From: Streptosporangium canum
Lineage (GTDB): Bacteria; Actinomycetota; Actinomycetes; Streptosporangiales; Streptosporangiaceae
DNA: 64,000 nt
Direction of reading: 5' to 3'
NCBI RefSeq assembly: GCF_900113865.1
Contig: NZ_FOQY01000035.1
Coordinates: 24,654 to 88,653, forward strand
In this document: piece after piece, positions 24,246 through 35,708 of the stretch
How positions within the stretch are numbered: the first letter of the stretch is position 1
Layout of the letters: each line of letters opens with the position of its first letter
Program-made: the position numbers and the translations under genes
The notes under the pieces: generated by a model
What the model saw: only the letters and a program-made list of their open reading frames with translations
The model's database searches: none
What the model was told of the DNA's origin: nothing

Positions 24246-26207
24246 TCAGTAGACGTCGGCCGTGAGGAACTTCCACGGGTCGGGCGCGCGGCCCGCGCCG
24301 GCGCTCCACTTCTGTCCCGCGGCCCGCTGGAGCACGATCGCCGAGCCGTCCGAGGTCCCGGACGGGGCGATCGCCCATCCGGTGTCCTTGCGCGACAGGA
24401 ACGTCCCGCCGGTCAGGTTCCACCGCATCGACGCCGAGTACTGCCCGACCGCCGAGGAGCAGTTCGCCACCTGGATCGGCTGGCCGGCCGCGACCGTGCC
24501 CCCCTCCAGGTCCACGCAGAAGCCGGGGGCGGCCAGGTTGTGCAGCTGCCCGGAGACCGGGTTGTGCGCCCAGAACTGGTCGGCGTTGCCGTCGCAGGCG
24601 TAGAGCACCAGGTTCGCCCCGCTCGCCGGGGAGTTGCCGGGCACGTCCAGGCACTTGCCGCCGGACCTGAGCTCGGTGTAGGTCAGCGCCTTCTTCGCCT
24701 CCCAGGTGAGGACCTGCCGGGAGTCGCCGGAGTCGCAGGCGGCGAGCGTCAGCCTGGCGCCGGGGGCGCCGCCGGCGAGCGTGGCGCACAGCGCGGGGGC
24801 GTCGGCGGCGTGCAGGCGCGCGCCGTCATGGGTCCAGCGCTGGGCGGCGCTGCCGTTGCAGTCCCACACCTGGATCGCGGTGCCCGCGGTGAGCCGGCCG
24901 CCGTCGATGTCCGCGCAGCGGTCGTGGGAGAGCTCGGTGTGCAGGGACTTGCGCGCCGGGTCGTACCAGAAGGCCTGGTTGCGCGTGCCCTCGCAGGCCC
25001 AGCCGAGCAGCTTGCGGCCGTTGCGGGTGGAGTTGCCGTCCACGTCCAGGCAGTCGCCGGTCGCGCCGTTCCTGAGCTGCCTGAACTCGGGCAGGCCGGG
25101 GTAGAGCGCCGGGGTGAGGGTGCCGGCGGGGAGCATGCAGGTGGCCTGGGTGGTGTCCGCCGCGTAGAAGCGCCCCAGGCAGGCGCCGAAGGCGGCGTGC
25201 CCGGCGGAGTTGGGGTGGAAGGACTGCTGGGTCGCCCGGGGGTTGAACAGGTCGCCGTTCACCGCGTGCAGCCCGGTCACCCAGGGGCCGTCCATGCAGA
25301 CCTCGCGGCCGTGGAAGAGCCTGCTGGCGTCCAGGTAGCGCGCGCCGGCCAGGCCCGCCGCCCTGCGGATGCCCTGCTCGAAGATCGGCACCGCCTTGTT
25401 GCGGGCGAAGGCCAGGTCGGAGAGGTAGCCGAGGCAGCCGCCGTTGTACCAGCCGGGGAAGTTCGGGTTGTCCTCCACGTCCGGGCTGGCGGGGCCGGGA
25501 TAGCTCATGGCGACGAGCTGGTAGTCCGCGGTGGCGTAGCCCGCCTCCGTCATGATCTGCCGGATGTCGCGCAGGGCCTTCTCCACCCGGGGCACGATGA
25601 AGTCGATCCGGCCCGCCCAGCCGGCCGAGTGCCTGGGCCAGCAGTTTCCCCTGAACAGGACCCGGTCCTCCACGCACCCGGTCATGGTCGGCCCGAACTC
25701 CGGACCTCCGGTGTCGTTGGCCCCGACCACCACCGTGATCATCTTGATGCGCGTGTTGCGGGCCTTGATCGCCAGGTTGTCGCCCTGGTTGAGCTCGTTG
25801 TACTGGTGGGTCCCGCCGATGGTGATGTCGTTGGTCTGCCCGCCGGAGCAGGCGAGGTTGAAGGTCGCGTCGGCAGGGATCCCGGTGACGTGGATCGCGG
25901 CCTTCTTCGACCGGTGGCACCAGTTGTCGGGGCCGTCCGTTCCCTGCTCGTAGAGAGAACGGTCGAAGGCGCCCTCACCGGAGATCTCGCTGTCGCCCAG
26001 CGAGACGAGCCCGGTCTTGCGCTGATCCATGGGCCGGATGGCCTCGTCGCCGTAGAGCTTGACGGCCTCGGCCCTGCGGACGCTCTCCAGTGCTGCGGGG
26101 AGCGGCCTGGCGTCGTTCTGTACGGCATGCGCCGCCGGGGCGGCGAGGACGGCTCCGGTGACCGCGACGAGCGCGGCCATGACGAGTCCGGGCAGGCGGA
26201 GGGGCAT
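24246..26207 (-). CDS. Secreted SGNH/GDSL hydrolase with C-terminal ricin-type lectin repeats
   Basis: 653 residues. Signal peptide 1-28 ending AAHA; SGNH domain about 62-375 with the nucleophile Ser73 in LGDSEISG, oxyanion Gly/Asn blocks (VVVGANDTGG) and the catalytic pair in SFHPNSAGH; then two ricin-B-like beta-trefoil units (about 385-500 and 510-650) with recurring QxW-like strands and CLDVDGNSTRNG/CLDVPGNSPASG. Many Cys suggest disulfides. An extracellular esterase/lipase that binds polysaccharide through its lectin part is likely. A perfect AAGCGCTT-cored palindrome lies 38 bp upstream of the start. Confidence 0.9.
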   Translation of the reverse strand: MPLRLPGLVMAALVAVTGAVLAAPAAHAVQNDARPLPAALESVRRAEAVKLYGDEAIRPMDQRKTGLVSLGDSEISGEGAFDRSLYEQGTDGPDNWCHRSKKAAIHVTGIPADATFNLACSGGQTNDITIGGTHQYNELNQGDNLAIKARNTRIKMITVVVGANDTGGPEFGPTMTGCVEDRVLFRGNCWPRHSAGWAGRIDFIVPRVEKALRDIRQIMTEAGYATADYQLVAMSYPGPASPDVEDNPNFPGWYNGGCLGYLSDLAFARNKAVPIFEQGIRRAAGLAGARYLDASRLFHGREVCMDGPWVTGLHAVNGDLFNPRATQQSFHPNSAGHAAFGACLGRFYAADTTQATCMLPAGTLTPALYPGLPEFRQLRNGATGDCLDVDGNSTRNGRKLLGWACEGTRNQAFWYDPARKSLHTELSHDRCADIDGGRLTAGTAIQVWDCNGSAAQRWTHDGARLHAADAPALCATLAGGAPGARLTLAACDSGDSRQVLTWEAKKALTYTELRSGGKCLDVPGNSPASGANLVLYACDGNADQFWAHNPVSGQLHNLAAPGFCVDLEGGTVAAGQPIQVANCSSAVGQYSASMRWNLTGGTFLSRKDTGWAIAPSGTSDGSAIVLQRAAGQKWSAGAGRAPDPWKFLTADVY

Positions 26208-26244
26208 GGGGGGTTACCTCTCGCGAAGGGATGGGGACATCGAG

Positions 26245-26256
26245 ACAAGCGCTTGT
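26245..26256 (-). promoter_or_regulatory. Palindrome ACAAGCGCTTGT upstream of the SGNH/lectin gene
   Basis: A perfect 12-bp palindrome with the AAGCGCTT core typical of LacI-family operators, 38 bp from the start codon. It resembles the sites at 54279-54292 and 54321-54332, so carbohydrate-responsive repression is plausible. Confidence 0.5.
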
Positions 26257-26420
26257 TACGCTCAGGTAACCTCAAAATCCAAAAAAGGTGAACAGCACTC
26301 ATGTATCGGATTGGTCTCACTGGCTCGACGCGCCGATGACGCAAAATGGCACGGTCCTCTTCTTGGGGCGGGCTTTGCCGTAGAGTCGCTTAGCGTGATC
26401 TTGATAGGGGTGTTCGGCCG

Positions 26421-27149
26421 ATGATGGGGCATACACACGCGCTGACGGGAGCGATCGCCTGGCTGGGGGTGGCGCCGACGCTGGCGGCCCTGCCGCTGCT
26501 CACCGAGTCCACCCGGTTCATGGAGACCGGCGTCATGGTGAACGCGCTCACCCCGGCCGAGTTCGTCGCCGGGGCGCTGATCTGTTCCGGGGCCGCGATG
26601 CTTCCCGACCTCGACCATCCCAGCGCGACGATCGCCCAGACCTTCGGCCCGGTCACCTGGGGGCTGAGCAAGGCCGTCGCGTGGCTGAGCGGCGGTCACC
26701 GCAACGCCACCCACTCGCTGCTGTTCGCCGTGGGCGCCGGATTCGGCGCCCACTACCTGGCCAGTACCTATCCGATCGGCCGTGACATCCTGGTCGTGCT
26801 GCTCATCGGCCTGGCGCTGCGGTCGATCGGGATCGGCATCCCGGGCAAGAAGTTCGCCTCGGCGATGGTCAACATCGGCCTGACGGTCGGGCTGTTCGCG
26901 GTGTTCCGCAGCGACAACGTGGGTTACGCCTGGCTGGGGCTGGCGGTCGCGGTCGGGTGCCTGACCCACGTCATCGGGGACTGCTGCACGGAGAAGGGCT
27001 GCCCGGTGCTGTGGCCGATGCGGCAGCGATGGCTGCTGCCGTGGAAGATCGGGATCAAGACCGGCCGCGCCTTCGAGCAGAAGTTTCTGGCCCCGGTGCT
27101 TTCCGTCGTCGTTCTCGGGCTGCTCTACTTCCGCCTCGCCCCACTCTGA
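26421..27149 (+). CDS. DUF457-type (YdjM-like) membrane-bound metal-dependent hydrolase
   Basis: 242 residues, about five or six membrane segments. Conserved polar motifs of the family sit at membrane edges: MMGHTHALTGA at the start, MLPDLDHPSA (about 58-67), HRNATHSLLF (about 93-102) and THVIGDCCTEKGCPVLWP (about 184-201). The His/Asp ligands are those thought to bind a metal in DUF457/LexA-regulated hydrolases. Function unknown. ATG 26421 and ATG 26424 are both possible. A single-gene unit between divergent and downstream transcription blocks. Confidence 0.85.
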   Translation: MMGHTHALTGAIAWLGVAPTLAALPLLTESTRFMETGVMVNALTPAEFVAGALICSGAAMLPDLDHPSATIAQTFGPVTWGLSKAVAWLSGGHRNATHSLLFAVGAGFGAHYLASTYPIGRDILVVLLIGLALRSIGIGIPGKKFASAMVNIGLTVGLFAVFRSDNVGYAWLGLAVAVGCLTHVIGDCCTEKGCPVLWPMRQRWLLPWKIGIKTGRAFEQKFLAPVLSVVVLGLLYFRLAPL

Positions 27150-27164
27150 GCATACTGGCGGGTA

Positions 27165-27206
27165 ACTTGATGTCGAGATATCTATGACGATATCTTGATG
27201 TCGAGA
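27165..27206 (+). promoter_or_regulatory. Two direct copies of an imperfect TCTTGATGTCGAGA dyad upstream of aconitase
   Basis: ACTTGATGTCGAGA (27165-27178) and TCTTGATGTCGAGA (27193-27206) are 28 bp apart, nearly three helical turns, and each is close to palindromic. They fall 130-175 bp upstream of the aconitase start. A dimeric regulator bound at both copies is the simplest reading; the protein is not identified. Confidence 0.6.
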
Positions 27207-27228
27207 CATCCGCTGCAGCCGACGGGTT

Positions 27229-27247
27229 CCGGGTTAGGCATACCTAA
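27229..27247 (+). promoter_or_regulatory. Iron-box-like (DtxR/IdeR/DmdR) site upstream of aconitase
   Basis: CCGGGTTAGGCATACCTAA matches the 19-bp iron-box consensus TTAGGTTAGGCTAACCTAA at 14 of 19 positions, with the right half nearly complete. It lies 91 bp before the aconitase start. Control of an iron-sulfur enzyme by iron status would be expected; the binding itself is inferred. Confidence 0.6.
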
Positions 27248-27337
27248 CTGACTTGGGCACTCCGGCGGTGCGGCAGGATTCAATTGCGCCTTTTTTGGTT
27301 GGCGCGCCGGACAACTGGGTGATGAGGGAGGCGAACC

Positions 27338-30109
<2,772 letters not shown>

Positions 30110-30172
30110 GGCAGGGGGGCGGGGCCGCACGCGAGCCTCGCCCGCAAAAAGGGGGAACACCCCGGACAAGAG

Positions 30173-30203
30173 CCGCCCGGCGGGACATCATCCCGCCGGG
30201 CGG
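30173..30203. terminator. Bidirectional hairpin terminator between acnA and the MMPL gene
   Basis: 13-bp perfect stem CCGCCCGGCGGGA / TCCCGCCGGGCGG with a 5-base loop that contains the MMPL stop codon. It serves the converging acnA and MMPL transcripts. Confidence 0.7.
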
Positions 30204-32404
30204 TTCCGCATCCAGACCCGCTCCCCGAGCAGTGCCATCGCGGCCGGCAGCAGCACGCCGCGGACCACGGTCGCGTCGATGAGGATGGCAACCGCCATGC
30301 CCAGTCCCAGCATCTTGTACTCGATGGCGGACAGCGTCACGAAGACCGTGAAGACGCCGATCATGATGAACGCCGCGCCGCTGACGACCCCGGCACTGGC
30401 AGCGATGCCGCCGACGATCGCCTCGCGCGCGGAGGCTCCGCCGAGTCGGCGTTCCTTGATGCGGCTGAGGATGAAGATGTGGTAGTCCATGCTCAGCCCG
30501 AACAGGATGACGAACATGAACAGCGGCAGCCAGCTCACCACCCCGCCATAGGAACCGAATCCCAGCAGCGACTCCAGATGGCCGTCCTGGAAGACCCAGA
30601 CCAATACCCCGCACGAGGCGCCGACGGACAGCAGGTTGAGCAGGATCGACATCAGCGGGATCGTCCACGACCGAAACGTCACGGCGAGGAGCACGAACGC
30701 CAGGGCGAGGACGAAGGCGACCACGATCGGGGTCCGATCGTTCACCTGCACGGCGAAGTCATGGGGCGTGGCGGTCTTGCCCGTCACGGCGTAGGAGACG
30801 CCGGTCACCTGCCCGAACGTCGCGGGCAGCGCCCGCCCGCGCAGCATGGCCAGCGCCCGATCGGCCACCGGGTCGGTGACGGCCCCGGCCAGCGGTACTC
30901 GCACCACCATCGCGTGGCCGACCGGGACGGCGGTGATCGGTTCGAGCAGCAGACCGCCGCTGAAGGCTGCCTGCCGGTGCAGCCCTTCGATCGCGGCGCG
31001 CACCTGCTGAGTGTCGGCCGAGCCGCCGTCCCCGCGTGCGAGGACCACGCGGGCAGCCGTCGCCGCGCCGGGAAATTCGCGCTGCATCGCGGTCGCGGCG
31101 TCCACCGCCGGGGAGATGCCGGGCGGCAAGCTGGCAGTCACGGCCGCGTCCTGGAGCCGGATGCCGAGCACGGGCAGCGCCAGCACCAGCAGCACCATGC
31201 TCATGGCGGCCCCGCTCAGCACCGGCCTGGCGACCACGGCGCGGGCCACCTGCCCCCAGATGCGGGACTCGCCGGCCGCGATCCTGCGCCGGCCCAGCCA
31301 GGGGATGCGGACCCAGTCCACCCGGTGCCCCAGAACGGCCAGCAGCGCGGGCAGCACCGTCAGCGAGCCGAGCACGGCCAGGCCGACGACCAGGACCGTG
31401 CCGGCGGTCAGGCCCTTGAAGACGTCCACGCCGGTGAACAGCAGCCCGACCAGGCAGAGCATCACGGTCAATCCGGAGGCCACGATCGCGTGCCCCGATG
31501 TCTCGACGGTACGCCGCAGCGCCTCGCGCACGTCATGGCCCGCGGCGCGTTCCTCCCGGACCCGGCGCAGATAGAACAGCGAGTAGTCGATGCCGACGGC
31601 CATGCCGATCAGCAGCACGATGGCCGAGGCGGCGCCGTTGAACGGCACCCACTGCCCGATGAACCCCAGCAGTCCGAACGTGGCCGCCACGACGGTCGCC
31701 GATAGCAGTAGCGGGATCCCGGCGGCGATCAGCGAGCCGAACACGGCCAGCAGGATCACGATGGTCAGTGGCAGGGACGTCGTCTCGGCGCGCCCGAGGT
31801 CGTTCTTGATGCCCTCGTCGACCGCACCGGACAGGCTGCGGTCGCCTGCTTGGCTGAAGCGCACCCCGGGATGGCGCCGCTGGGCCTGCTCCACGGCTGC
31901 GATGGCAGCGGCGTAGTTGTCGTCGAACCGTTCGTCTGGACCGGCCACCTCGAAGGTGACCAGCCCGGAACGACTGTCGCGCGACACCCAGCGCTCGCCG
32001 TGCGCCGCCAGCGGCGAGCCGATGTCCCGGACCGCCTCCGGTGTCCGGCGCAGCAGGGTCACCAGGTCTTTCGCGGCGGCGCGCAGCTTCGGGTCGTCGG
32101 AGAAGCGGCCTGTGCCATCACGCGACTGGATCAGCACGTTCTCCCGCACCGAGTCGTCGCTGCGCTGGGCGTTCACCATCTGCTGGGCGCGGCCTGCCTC
32201 GCCGGGGTCGACGGCCCGCGCGTTGTCACCGGAGACCAGCGCGCTGGACAGCACGGCGGCCAGGACCAACGCGACCCAGCCGGCGATGGCCAGGGTGCGG
32301 TGCCGGACCGACCAGCCCGCGACGGCCGCGATCACCCCGGTCCTGGCCATCGGGGGGCCGGGCGGCATGCCGGCGCGAGGGGTCGATTTGCTTTCGGGCA
32401 GCAT
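30188..32404 (-). CDS. MMPL/RND-family transporter
   Basis: 738 residues with two MMPL halves. Each has one helix, a large extracytoplasmic loop and a block of five to six helices; the loops span about 55-200 and 415-540. The helix motif GIDYSLFYLRRVREE (near 270) and its counterpart GLSMDYHIFILSRIKE (near 635) hold the polar residues used for proton coupling. Members export lipids or drugs. It is third in an operon behind an ArsR-type regulator and a small membrane protein, with 123 bp between the small gene and ATG 32404 (AGGAGAG site). Regulation by the ArsR protein is likely; substrate unknown. Confidence 0.92.
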   Translation of the reverse strand: MLPESKSTPRAGMPPGPPMARTGVIAAVAGWSVRHRTLAIAGWVALVLAAVLSSALVSGDNARAVDPGEAGRAQQMVNAQRSDDSVRENVLIQSRDGTGRFSDDPKLRAAAKDLVTLLRRTPEAVRDIGSPLAAHGERWVSRDSRSGLVTFEVAGPDERFDDNYAAAIAAVEQAQRRHPGVRFSQAGDRSLSGAVDEGIKNDLGRAETTSLPLTIVILLAVFGSLIAAGIPLLLSATVVAATFGLLGFIGQWVPFNGAASAIVLLIGMAVGIDYSLFYLRRVREERAAGHDVREALRRTVETSGHAIVASGLTVMLCLVGLLFTGVDVFKGLTAGTVLVVGLAVLGSLTVLPALLAVLGHRVDWVRIPWLGRRRIAAGESRIWGQVARAVVARPVLSGAAMSMVLLVLALPVLGIRLQDAAVTASLPPGISPAVDAATAMQREFPGAATAARVVLARGDGGSADTQQVRAAIEGLHRQAAFSGGLLLEPITAVPVGHAMVVRVPLAGAVTDPVADRALAMLRGRALPATFGQVTGVSYAVTGKTATPHDFAVQVNDRTPIVVAFVLALAFVLLAVTFRSWTIPLMSILLNLLSVGASCGVLVWVFQDGHLESLLGFGSYGGVVSWLPLFMFVILFGLSMDYHIFILSRIKERRLGGASAREAIVGGIAASAGVVSGAAFIMIGVFTVFVTLSAIEYKMLGLGMAVAILIDATVVRGVLLPAAMALLGERVWMRNRPAG

Positions 32405-32527
32405 GAACTGCTCTCCTCGTTCTTGGTGGAGTGTTCCTGTGGAGCTCGCCTGCCGGCGAGGTGGTTCGTCTCCCCGCTCCCGGGCCGTCGAGTTGCAGCT
32501 CGGCGGCCCGGAACCGTGTCTCGGGGG

Positions 32528-32797
32528 CTACTCCACGTCCTTGAGCACCAGCTCAATGGCGTCGGTACGGTCGCGCAGCGCCGAGAGCCGGTCATTGATC
32601 TCGGCGAGCTGCCGTCCGATGTCCTGCTGGGAGGCGGCGGCGGTCTCGGCGATCTTCTTGTACTCCGCCTCGCGTGCCAGCTGAGCCTTGGCCCGCCAGG
32701 AGATGGCGAATTGCCAGATGATCGTGACGATTACGGCGGTGATCAGGGCGAACATGCCGATGGTGCCGATGACCTCCTGCCACTCGTGCTCGTTCAT
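32528..32797 (-). CDS. Small membrane-anchored coiled-coil protein
   Basis: 89 residues: one membrane helix (about 11-31, GTIGMFALITAVIVTIIWQFA) followed by a charged heptad-patterned helix (about 35-88, AREAEYKKIAETAAASQQDIGRQLAEINDRLSALRDRTDAIELVL). No known enzyme motif. ATG overlaps the stop of the ArsR gene by four bases (ATGA), so it is translated with it. It may partner the regulator or the MMPL transporter; this is inferred from gene order only. Confidence 0.8.
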   Translation of the reverse strand: MNEHEWQEVIGTIGMFALITAVIVTIIWQFAISWRAKAQLAREAEYKKIAETAAASQQDIGRQLAEINDRLSALRDRTDAIELVLKDVE

Positions 32798-33123
32798 CGC
32801 TCCGAGCCCTTCTCGGTGGTCAGCGTCCGTACGGCGTCCAGGATGAGCTCCGGCGTCAGATGGACCGAGAACCTGCGTAGCTCGTAGTACTTCATTGCCT
32901 TTCCTTCTTCCGACAGCTCCAGCTGCGAGGAAACCAGACCGGCGGCCTCCAGCTTCTTCAGGTGGACCTGGAGCAGCGCCCTGCTGATGCCGAGCTCACG
33001 CGCCAGTCGGCTCACGTAATTCCGGCCGCCTGCGAGGGCCGCGATGACGCGCAGCCGGTGCGGGCTGGACAAGGTGGCCAGCACCCGCACCAGATCGTCT
33101 CCCGTCGGCGCGGGATCACTCAC
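32794..33123 (-). CDS. ArsR/winged-helix transcriptional regulator
   Basis: 109 residues forming a winged helix: RVLATLSSPHRLRVIAALAGGRNYVSRLARELGISRALLQVHLKKLEAAGLVSSQLE (about 14-70) has the LxSPHRLRVIxAL opening and the recognition helix of HTH_20/ArsR proteins, then a wing and dimerisation helices. It lacks the CxC metal site of classical ArsR/SmtB, so it probably does not sense metal that way. GTG start with GGAGG five bases upstream. First gene of the operon with the small membrane protein and the MMPL transporter. Confidence 0.9.
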   Translation of the reverse strand: MSDPAPTGDDLVRVLATLSSPHRLRVIAALAGGRNYVSRLARELGISRALLQVHLKKLEAAGLVSSQLELSEEGKAMKYYELRRFSVHLTPELILDAVRTLTTEKGSER

Positions 33124-33143
33124 CTCAACCTCCAGTACATGCC

Positions 33144-33153
33144 AATGAACATT
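33144..33153 (-). promoter_or_regulatory. Short dyad AATG-AA-CATT in the ArsR-gene promoter
   Basis: A 4-bp dyad inside an AT-rich stretch (33140-33182) just upstream of the ArsR start. Weak by itself, but its position suits an autoregulatory operator. Confidence 0.3.
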
Positions 33154-33189
33154 AGCAGGTGCCTAGAATAATTACCTTTTCTTCAGAAC

Positions 33190-33766
33190 CCCGCACGGCA
33201 GAGCGTTCGCCTCCGCGCTGCACACCCTGACCAACAGGGTCTCGCGGCAGAGGGGCGTCCGGCTGCACCTGGAACCGTCGGCACCGGTCAACCGGTGAGA
33301 GCTCACGAGGTGCTCAATCCGCAGCCTGAACTGGATCGCCGCCGGCGAGAATCCGGTAGGCGCCGGCTACGGACGGATGCCGGCCCGGCGGCGTGGCATG
33401 GTCTGTCGGAACTGAGTATTTCTGCGAACCACGTAGCGTCACGCCAGTCGCACAGGGTTACTTTGCCGGTGGTGGCGGCGGCCCGAGCGGGGGGCCCGGA
33501 TCGGTGACGGCAACCGCGGTCAAGTGACAGCCATCTCGGCGAGTTGCACGTGCAGAGCGCCGCCGGTTAAGTCCGCGTTTCTGGATTGTTACCGGCCACA
33601 ACAAACTTTAGCGGTGGAGGGTCTGGCGTTCCTGGCCAGCGCGGAATACGTTGCCGCAAACAACATTCAACGGAACGGCACACCGAGACCCGGCAAGCCG
33701 TGCCCGCGAATTCGCCATGCTCCAACCCTCAGACCCCCCACTTTTCGAAGAAAGGACCCGTGCATC
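33190..33766 (+). other. Long non-coding gap upstream of the xylose-type ABC operon
   Basis: About 580 bp with no supported gene. One frame from about 33197 to 33298 reads like the tail of a protein (LHTLTNRVSRQRGVRLHLEP, then a stop) but has no start or recognisable family; it may be a gene remnant. Near 33585-33612 an AT-rich segment with TTGTT...AACAA arms precedes the operon and could hold its promoter and operator. Nothing else is clear. Confidence 0.35.
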
Positions 33767-34882
33767 ATGCGCAAGGGGATCCTCAGCCTGACCGCCGCCG
33801 CTGCGGCGATGACCCTCGGTCTCACCGCCTGCGGGGGCGAGAGCGGCGACACCAGCACCGCCCAGAGCGGCGCCACTCCCGCTGAGAGCAAGGTCGCCGG
33901 CAAGGTCGGCGTCATCCTTCCCGACAGCAAGTCCTCCGCCCGCTGGGAGACCGCCGACCGCAAGTACCTGGAGGAGGCGTTCAAGGCCGCGGGCGTCGCC
34001 TACGACATCCAGAACGCCCAGGGTGACAAGACCCAGTTCCAGACCATCGCCGACCAGATGATCACCAATGGCGCGACCGTGCTGATGATCGTCAACCTGG
34101 ACAGCGGCACCGGCAAGGCCGTGCTCGACAAGGCCAAGGCCCAGGGGGTGGCCACCATCGACTACGACCGCCTCACCCTCAACGGCGGCGCCTCCTACTA
34201 CGTCAGCTTCGACAACACCAAGGTCGGCACCCTGCAGGGTGAGGGCCTGGTGAAGTGCCTGACCGACAAGAAGGCCGACAAGCCGATCGTGGCCGAGCTC
34301 AACGGCTCGCCCACCGACAACAACGCCACGCTGTTCAAGAACGGCTACGACGGCGTGCTCAAGCTCAAGTACGACGCCAAGGAGTACGTCAAGGGGCCGG
34401 ACCAGTCCGTGCCGGACTGGGACAACGCGCAGGCGGGCACGATCTTCGAGCAGATGCTCACCGAGCAGCCGAAGATCGCCGGTGTGCTGGCCGCCAACGA
34501 CGGCCTGGGCAACGCCGCCATCGCCGTGCTGAAGAAGAACAGCCTCAACGGCAAGGTCCCGGTCACCGGCCAGGACGCCACCGTGCAGGGTCTGCAGAAC
34601 ATCCTCGCCGGCGACCAGTGCATGACGGTCTACAAGGCGATCAAGAAGGAGGCCGACGCGGGGGCCGCGCTCGCCATCGCCCTGGCCAAGGGTGAGAAGC
34701 CCGCGGCCTCCGGCTCGGTGAAGGACACCGAGAGCGGCGCGGACGTGCCGGCGGTCCTGCTCGACCCGCAGGCCATCTTCTTCGACAGCGTCAAGGACGT
34801 CGTGGCCGACGGGTTCGTGACCAAGGACGAGCTGTGCATCGGCGAGTTCGCCGCCAAGTGCGCCGAGGCCGGAATCCAGTAA
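33767..34882 (+). CDS. Sugar ABC transporter substrate-binding lipoprotein, XylF-like
   Basis: 371 residues. Lipoprotein signal with lipobox LTAC (Cys22), then a Ser/Thr/Ala linker and a periplasmic-binding-protein type I fold: KVGVILPDSKSSARWETADRKYLEE, NAQGDKTQFQTIADQMITNGATVLMIV and YYVSFDNTKVGTLQGEGL resemble D-xylose-binding XylF. Captures a sugar outside the membrane and delivers it to the permease. ATG 33767 is supported by GAAGAAAGGA; the frame runs on to 33524 but without a signal peptide at the front. Xylose is the best guess; another pentose is possible. Confidence 0.88.
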   Translation: MRKGILSLTAAAAAMTLGLTACGGESGDTSTAQSGATPAESKVAGKVGVILPDSKSSARWETADRKYLEEAFKAAGVAYDIQNAQGDKTQFQTIADQMITNGATVLMIVNLDSGTGKAVLDKAKAQGVATIDYDRLTLNGGASYYVSFDNTKVGTLQGEGLVKCLTDKKADKPIVAELNGSPTDNNATLFKNGYDGVLKLKYDAKEYVKGPDQSVPDWDNAQAGTIFEQMLTEQPKIAGVLAANDGLGNAAIAVLKKNSLNGKVPVTGQDATVQGLQNILAGDQCMTVYKAIKKEADAGAALAIALAKGEKPAASGSVKDTESGADVPAVLLDPQAIFFDSVKDVVADGFVTKDELCIGEFAAKCAEAGIQ

Positions 34883-34888
34883 CGCGCC

Positions 34889-34925
34889 GGGGGCACGGCC
34901 GGCGGATCCCGCCGGCCGTGCCCCC
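34889..34925 (+). promoter_or_regulatory. Intra-operon hairpin between the binding protein and ATPase genes
   Basis: A 17-bp perfect stem (GGGGGCACGGCCGGCGG mirrored at 34909-34925) with a 3-base loop, ending 18 bp before the ATPase start. Such hairpins stabilise the upstream transcript or cause partial termination, giving more binding protein than membrane complex. Confidence 0.6.
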
Positions 34926-34943
34926 GTACCCGAGGAGCCCCAC

Positions 34944-35708
34944 ATGACCCCCGTTCTGGAACTCCGCGGGATCGACAAGAGCTTCGGTCCCGTGCAGGTT
35001 CTCCACGACGTCGCCTTCTCCGTCTACCCCGGGGAGGTGACCGCGCTGGTCGGCGACAACGGCGCGGGCAAGTCCACCCTCGTCAAGTGCGTCGGCGGCA
35101 TCCACCCGATCGACTCGGGCGAGTATCTCTTCGACGGCAAGCCCGTCCAGATCCACAGCCCGCGTGACGCCGCGGACCTGGGCATCGAGATCGTCTACCA
35201 GGACCTCGCGCTCTGCGACAACCTCGACATCGTCCAGAACATGTTCCTCGGCCGCGAGCACAGGCGCGGCATCGTCCTCGACGAGGACACGATGGAGGAG
35301 ATGGCGGCCAGGACCCTGGAGAGCCTGTCGGTCAGGACCGTCAAGTCCATCCGCCAGCACGTCGCCAGCCTCTCCGGCGGCCAGCGGCAGACCGTGGCCA
35401 TCGCCAAGGCCGTGCTCTGGAACAGCAAGGTCGTCATCCTCGACGAGCCCACCGCCGCGCTCGGCGTGGCCCAGACGGCACAGGTGCTGGAGCTGGTCCG
35501 CCGCCTCGCCGACCAGGGCCTGGCCGTCGTGCTGATCTCACACAACATGAACGACGTGTTCGCCGTGTCCGACCGGATCGCAGCCCTCTACCTCGGCCGG
35601 ATGGCGGCCCAGGTGAAGACCGCCGAGGTCACCCACGCGCAGGTCGTCGAACTGATCACCTCTGGCCGGAGCGGGGACCTCGGCCTCACCAACGGAGTCA
35701 CGGTATGA
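34944..35708 (+). CDS. Sugar ABC transporter ATP-binding protein (single domain), XylG-like
   Basis: 254 residues, one ATPase domain: Walker A GDNGAGKST at 37-45, signature LSGGQ at 143-147, Walker B VVILDEP at about 163-169 and a switch His in VLISHNMND. Typical xylG/rbsA products are about 500 residues with two fused ATPase domains; this one is half that length and must work as a homodimer, as in the FrcA subgroup. The stop overlaps the permease ATG by four bases. Confidence 0.93.
   Translation: MTPVLELRGIDKSFGPVQVLHDVAFSVYPGEVTALVGDNGAGKSTLVKCVGGIHPIDSGEYLFDGKPVQIHSPRDAADLGIEIVYQDLALCDNLDIVQNMFLGREHRRGIVLDEDTMEEMAARTLESLSVRTVKSIRQHVASLSGGQRQTVAIAKAVLWNSKVVILDEPTAALGVAQTAQVLELVRRLADQGLAVVLISHNMNDVFAVSDRIAALYLGRMAAQVKTAEVTHAQVVELITSGRSGDLGLTNGVTV

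Noticed and set aside
33295..33507. Open frame MRAHEVLNPQPELDRRRRE...
   Set aside because: No ribosome-binding site, Arg-rich out-of-frame composition and no recognisable domain; lies in a probable regulatory gap.
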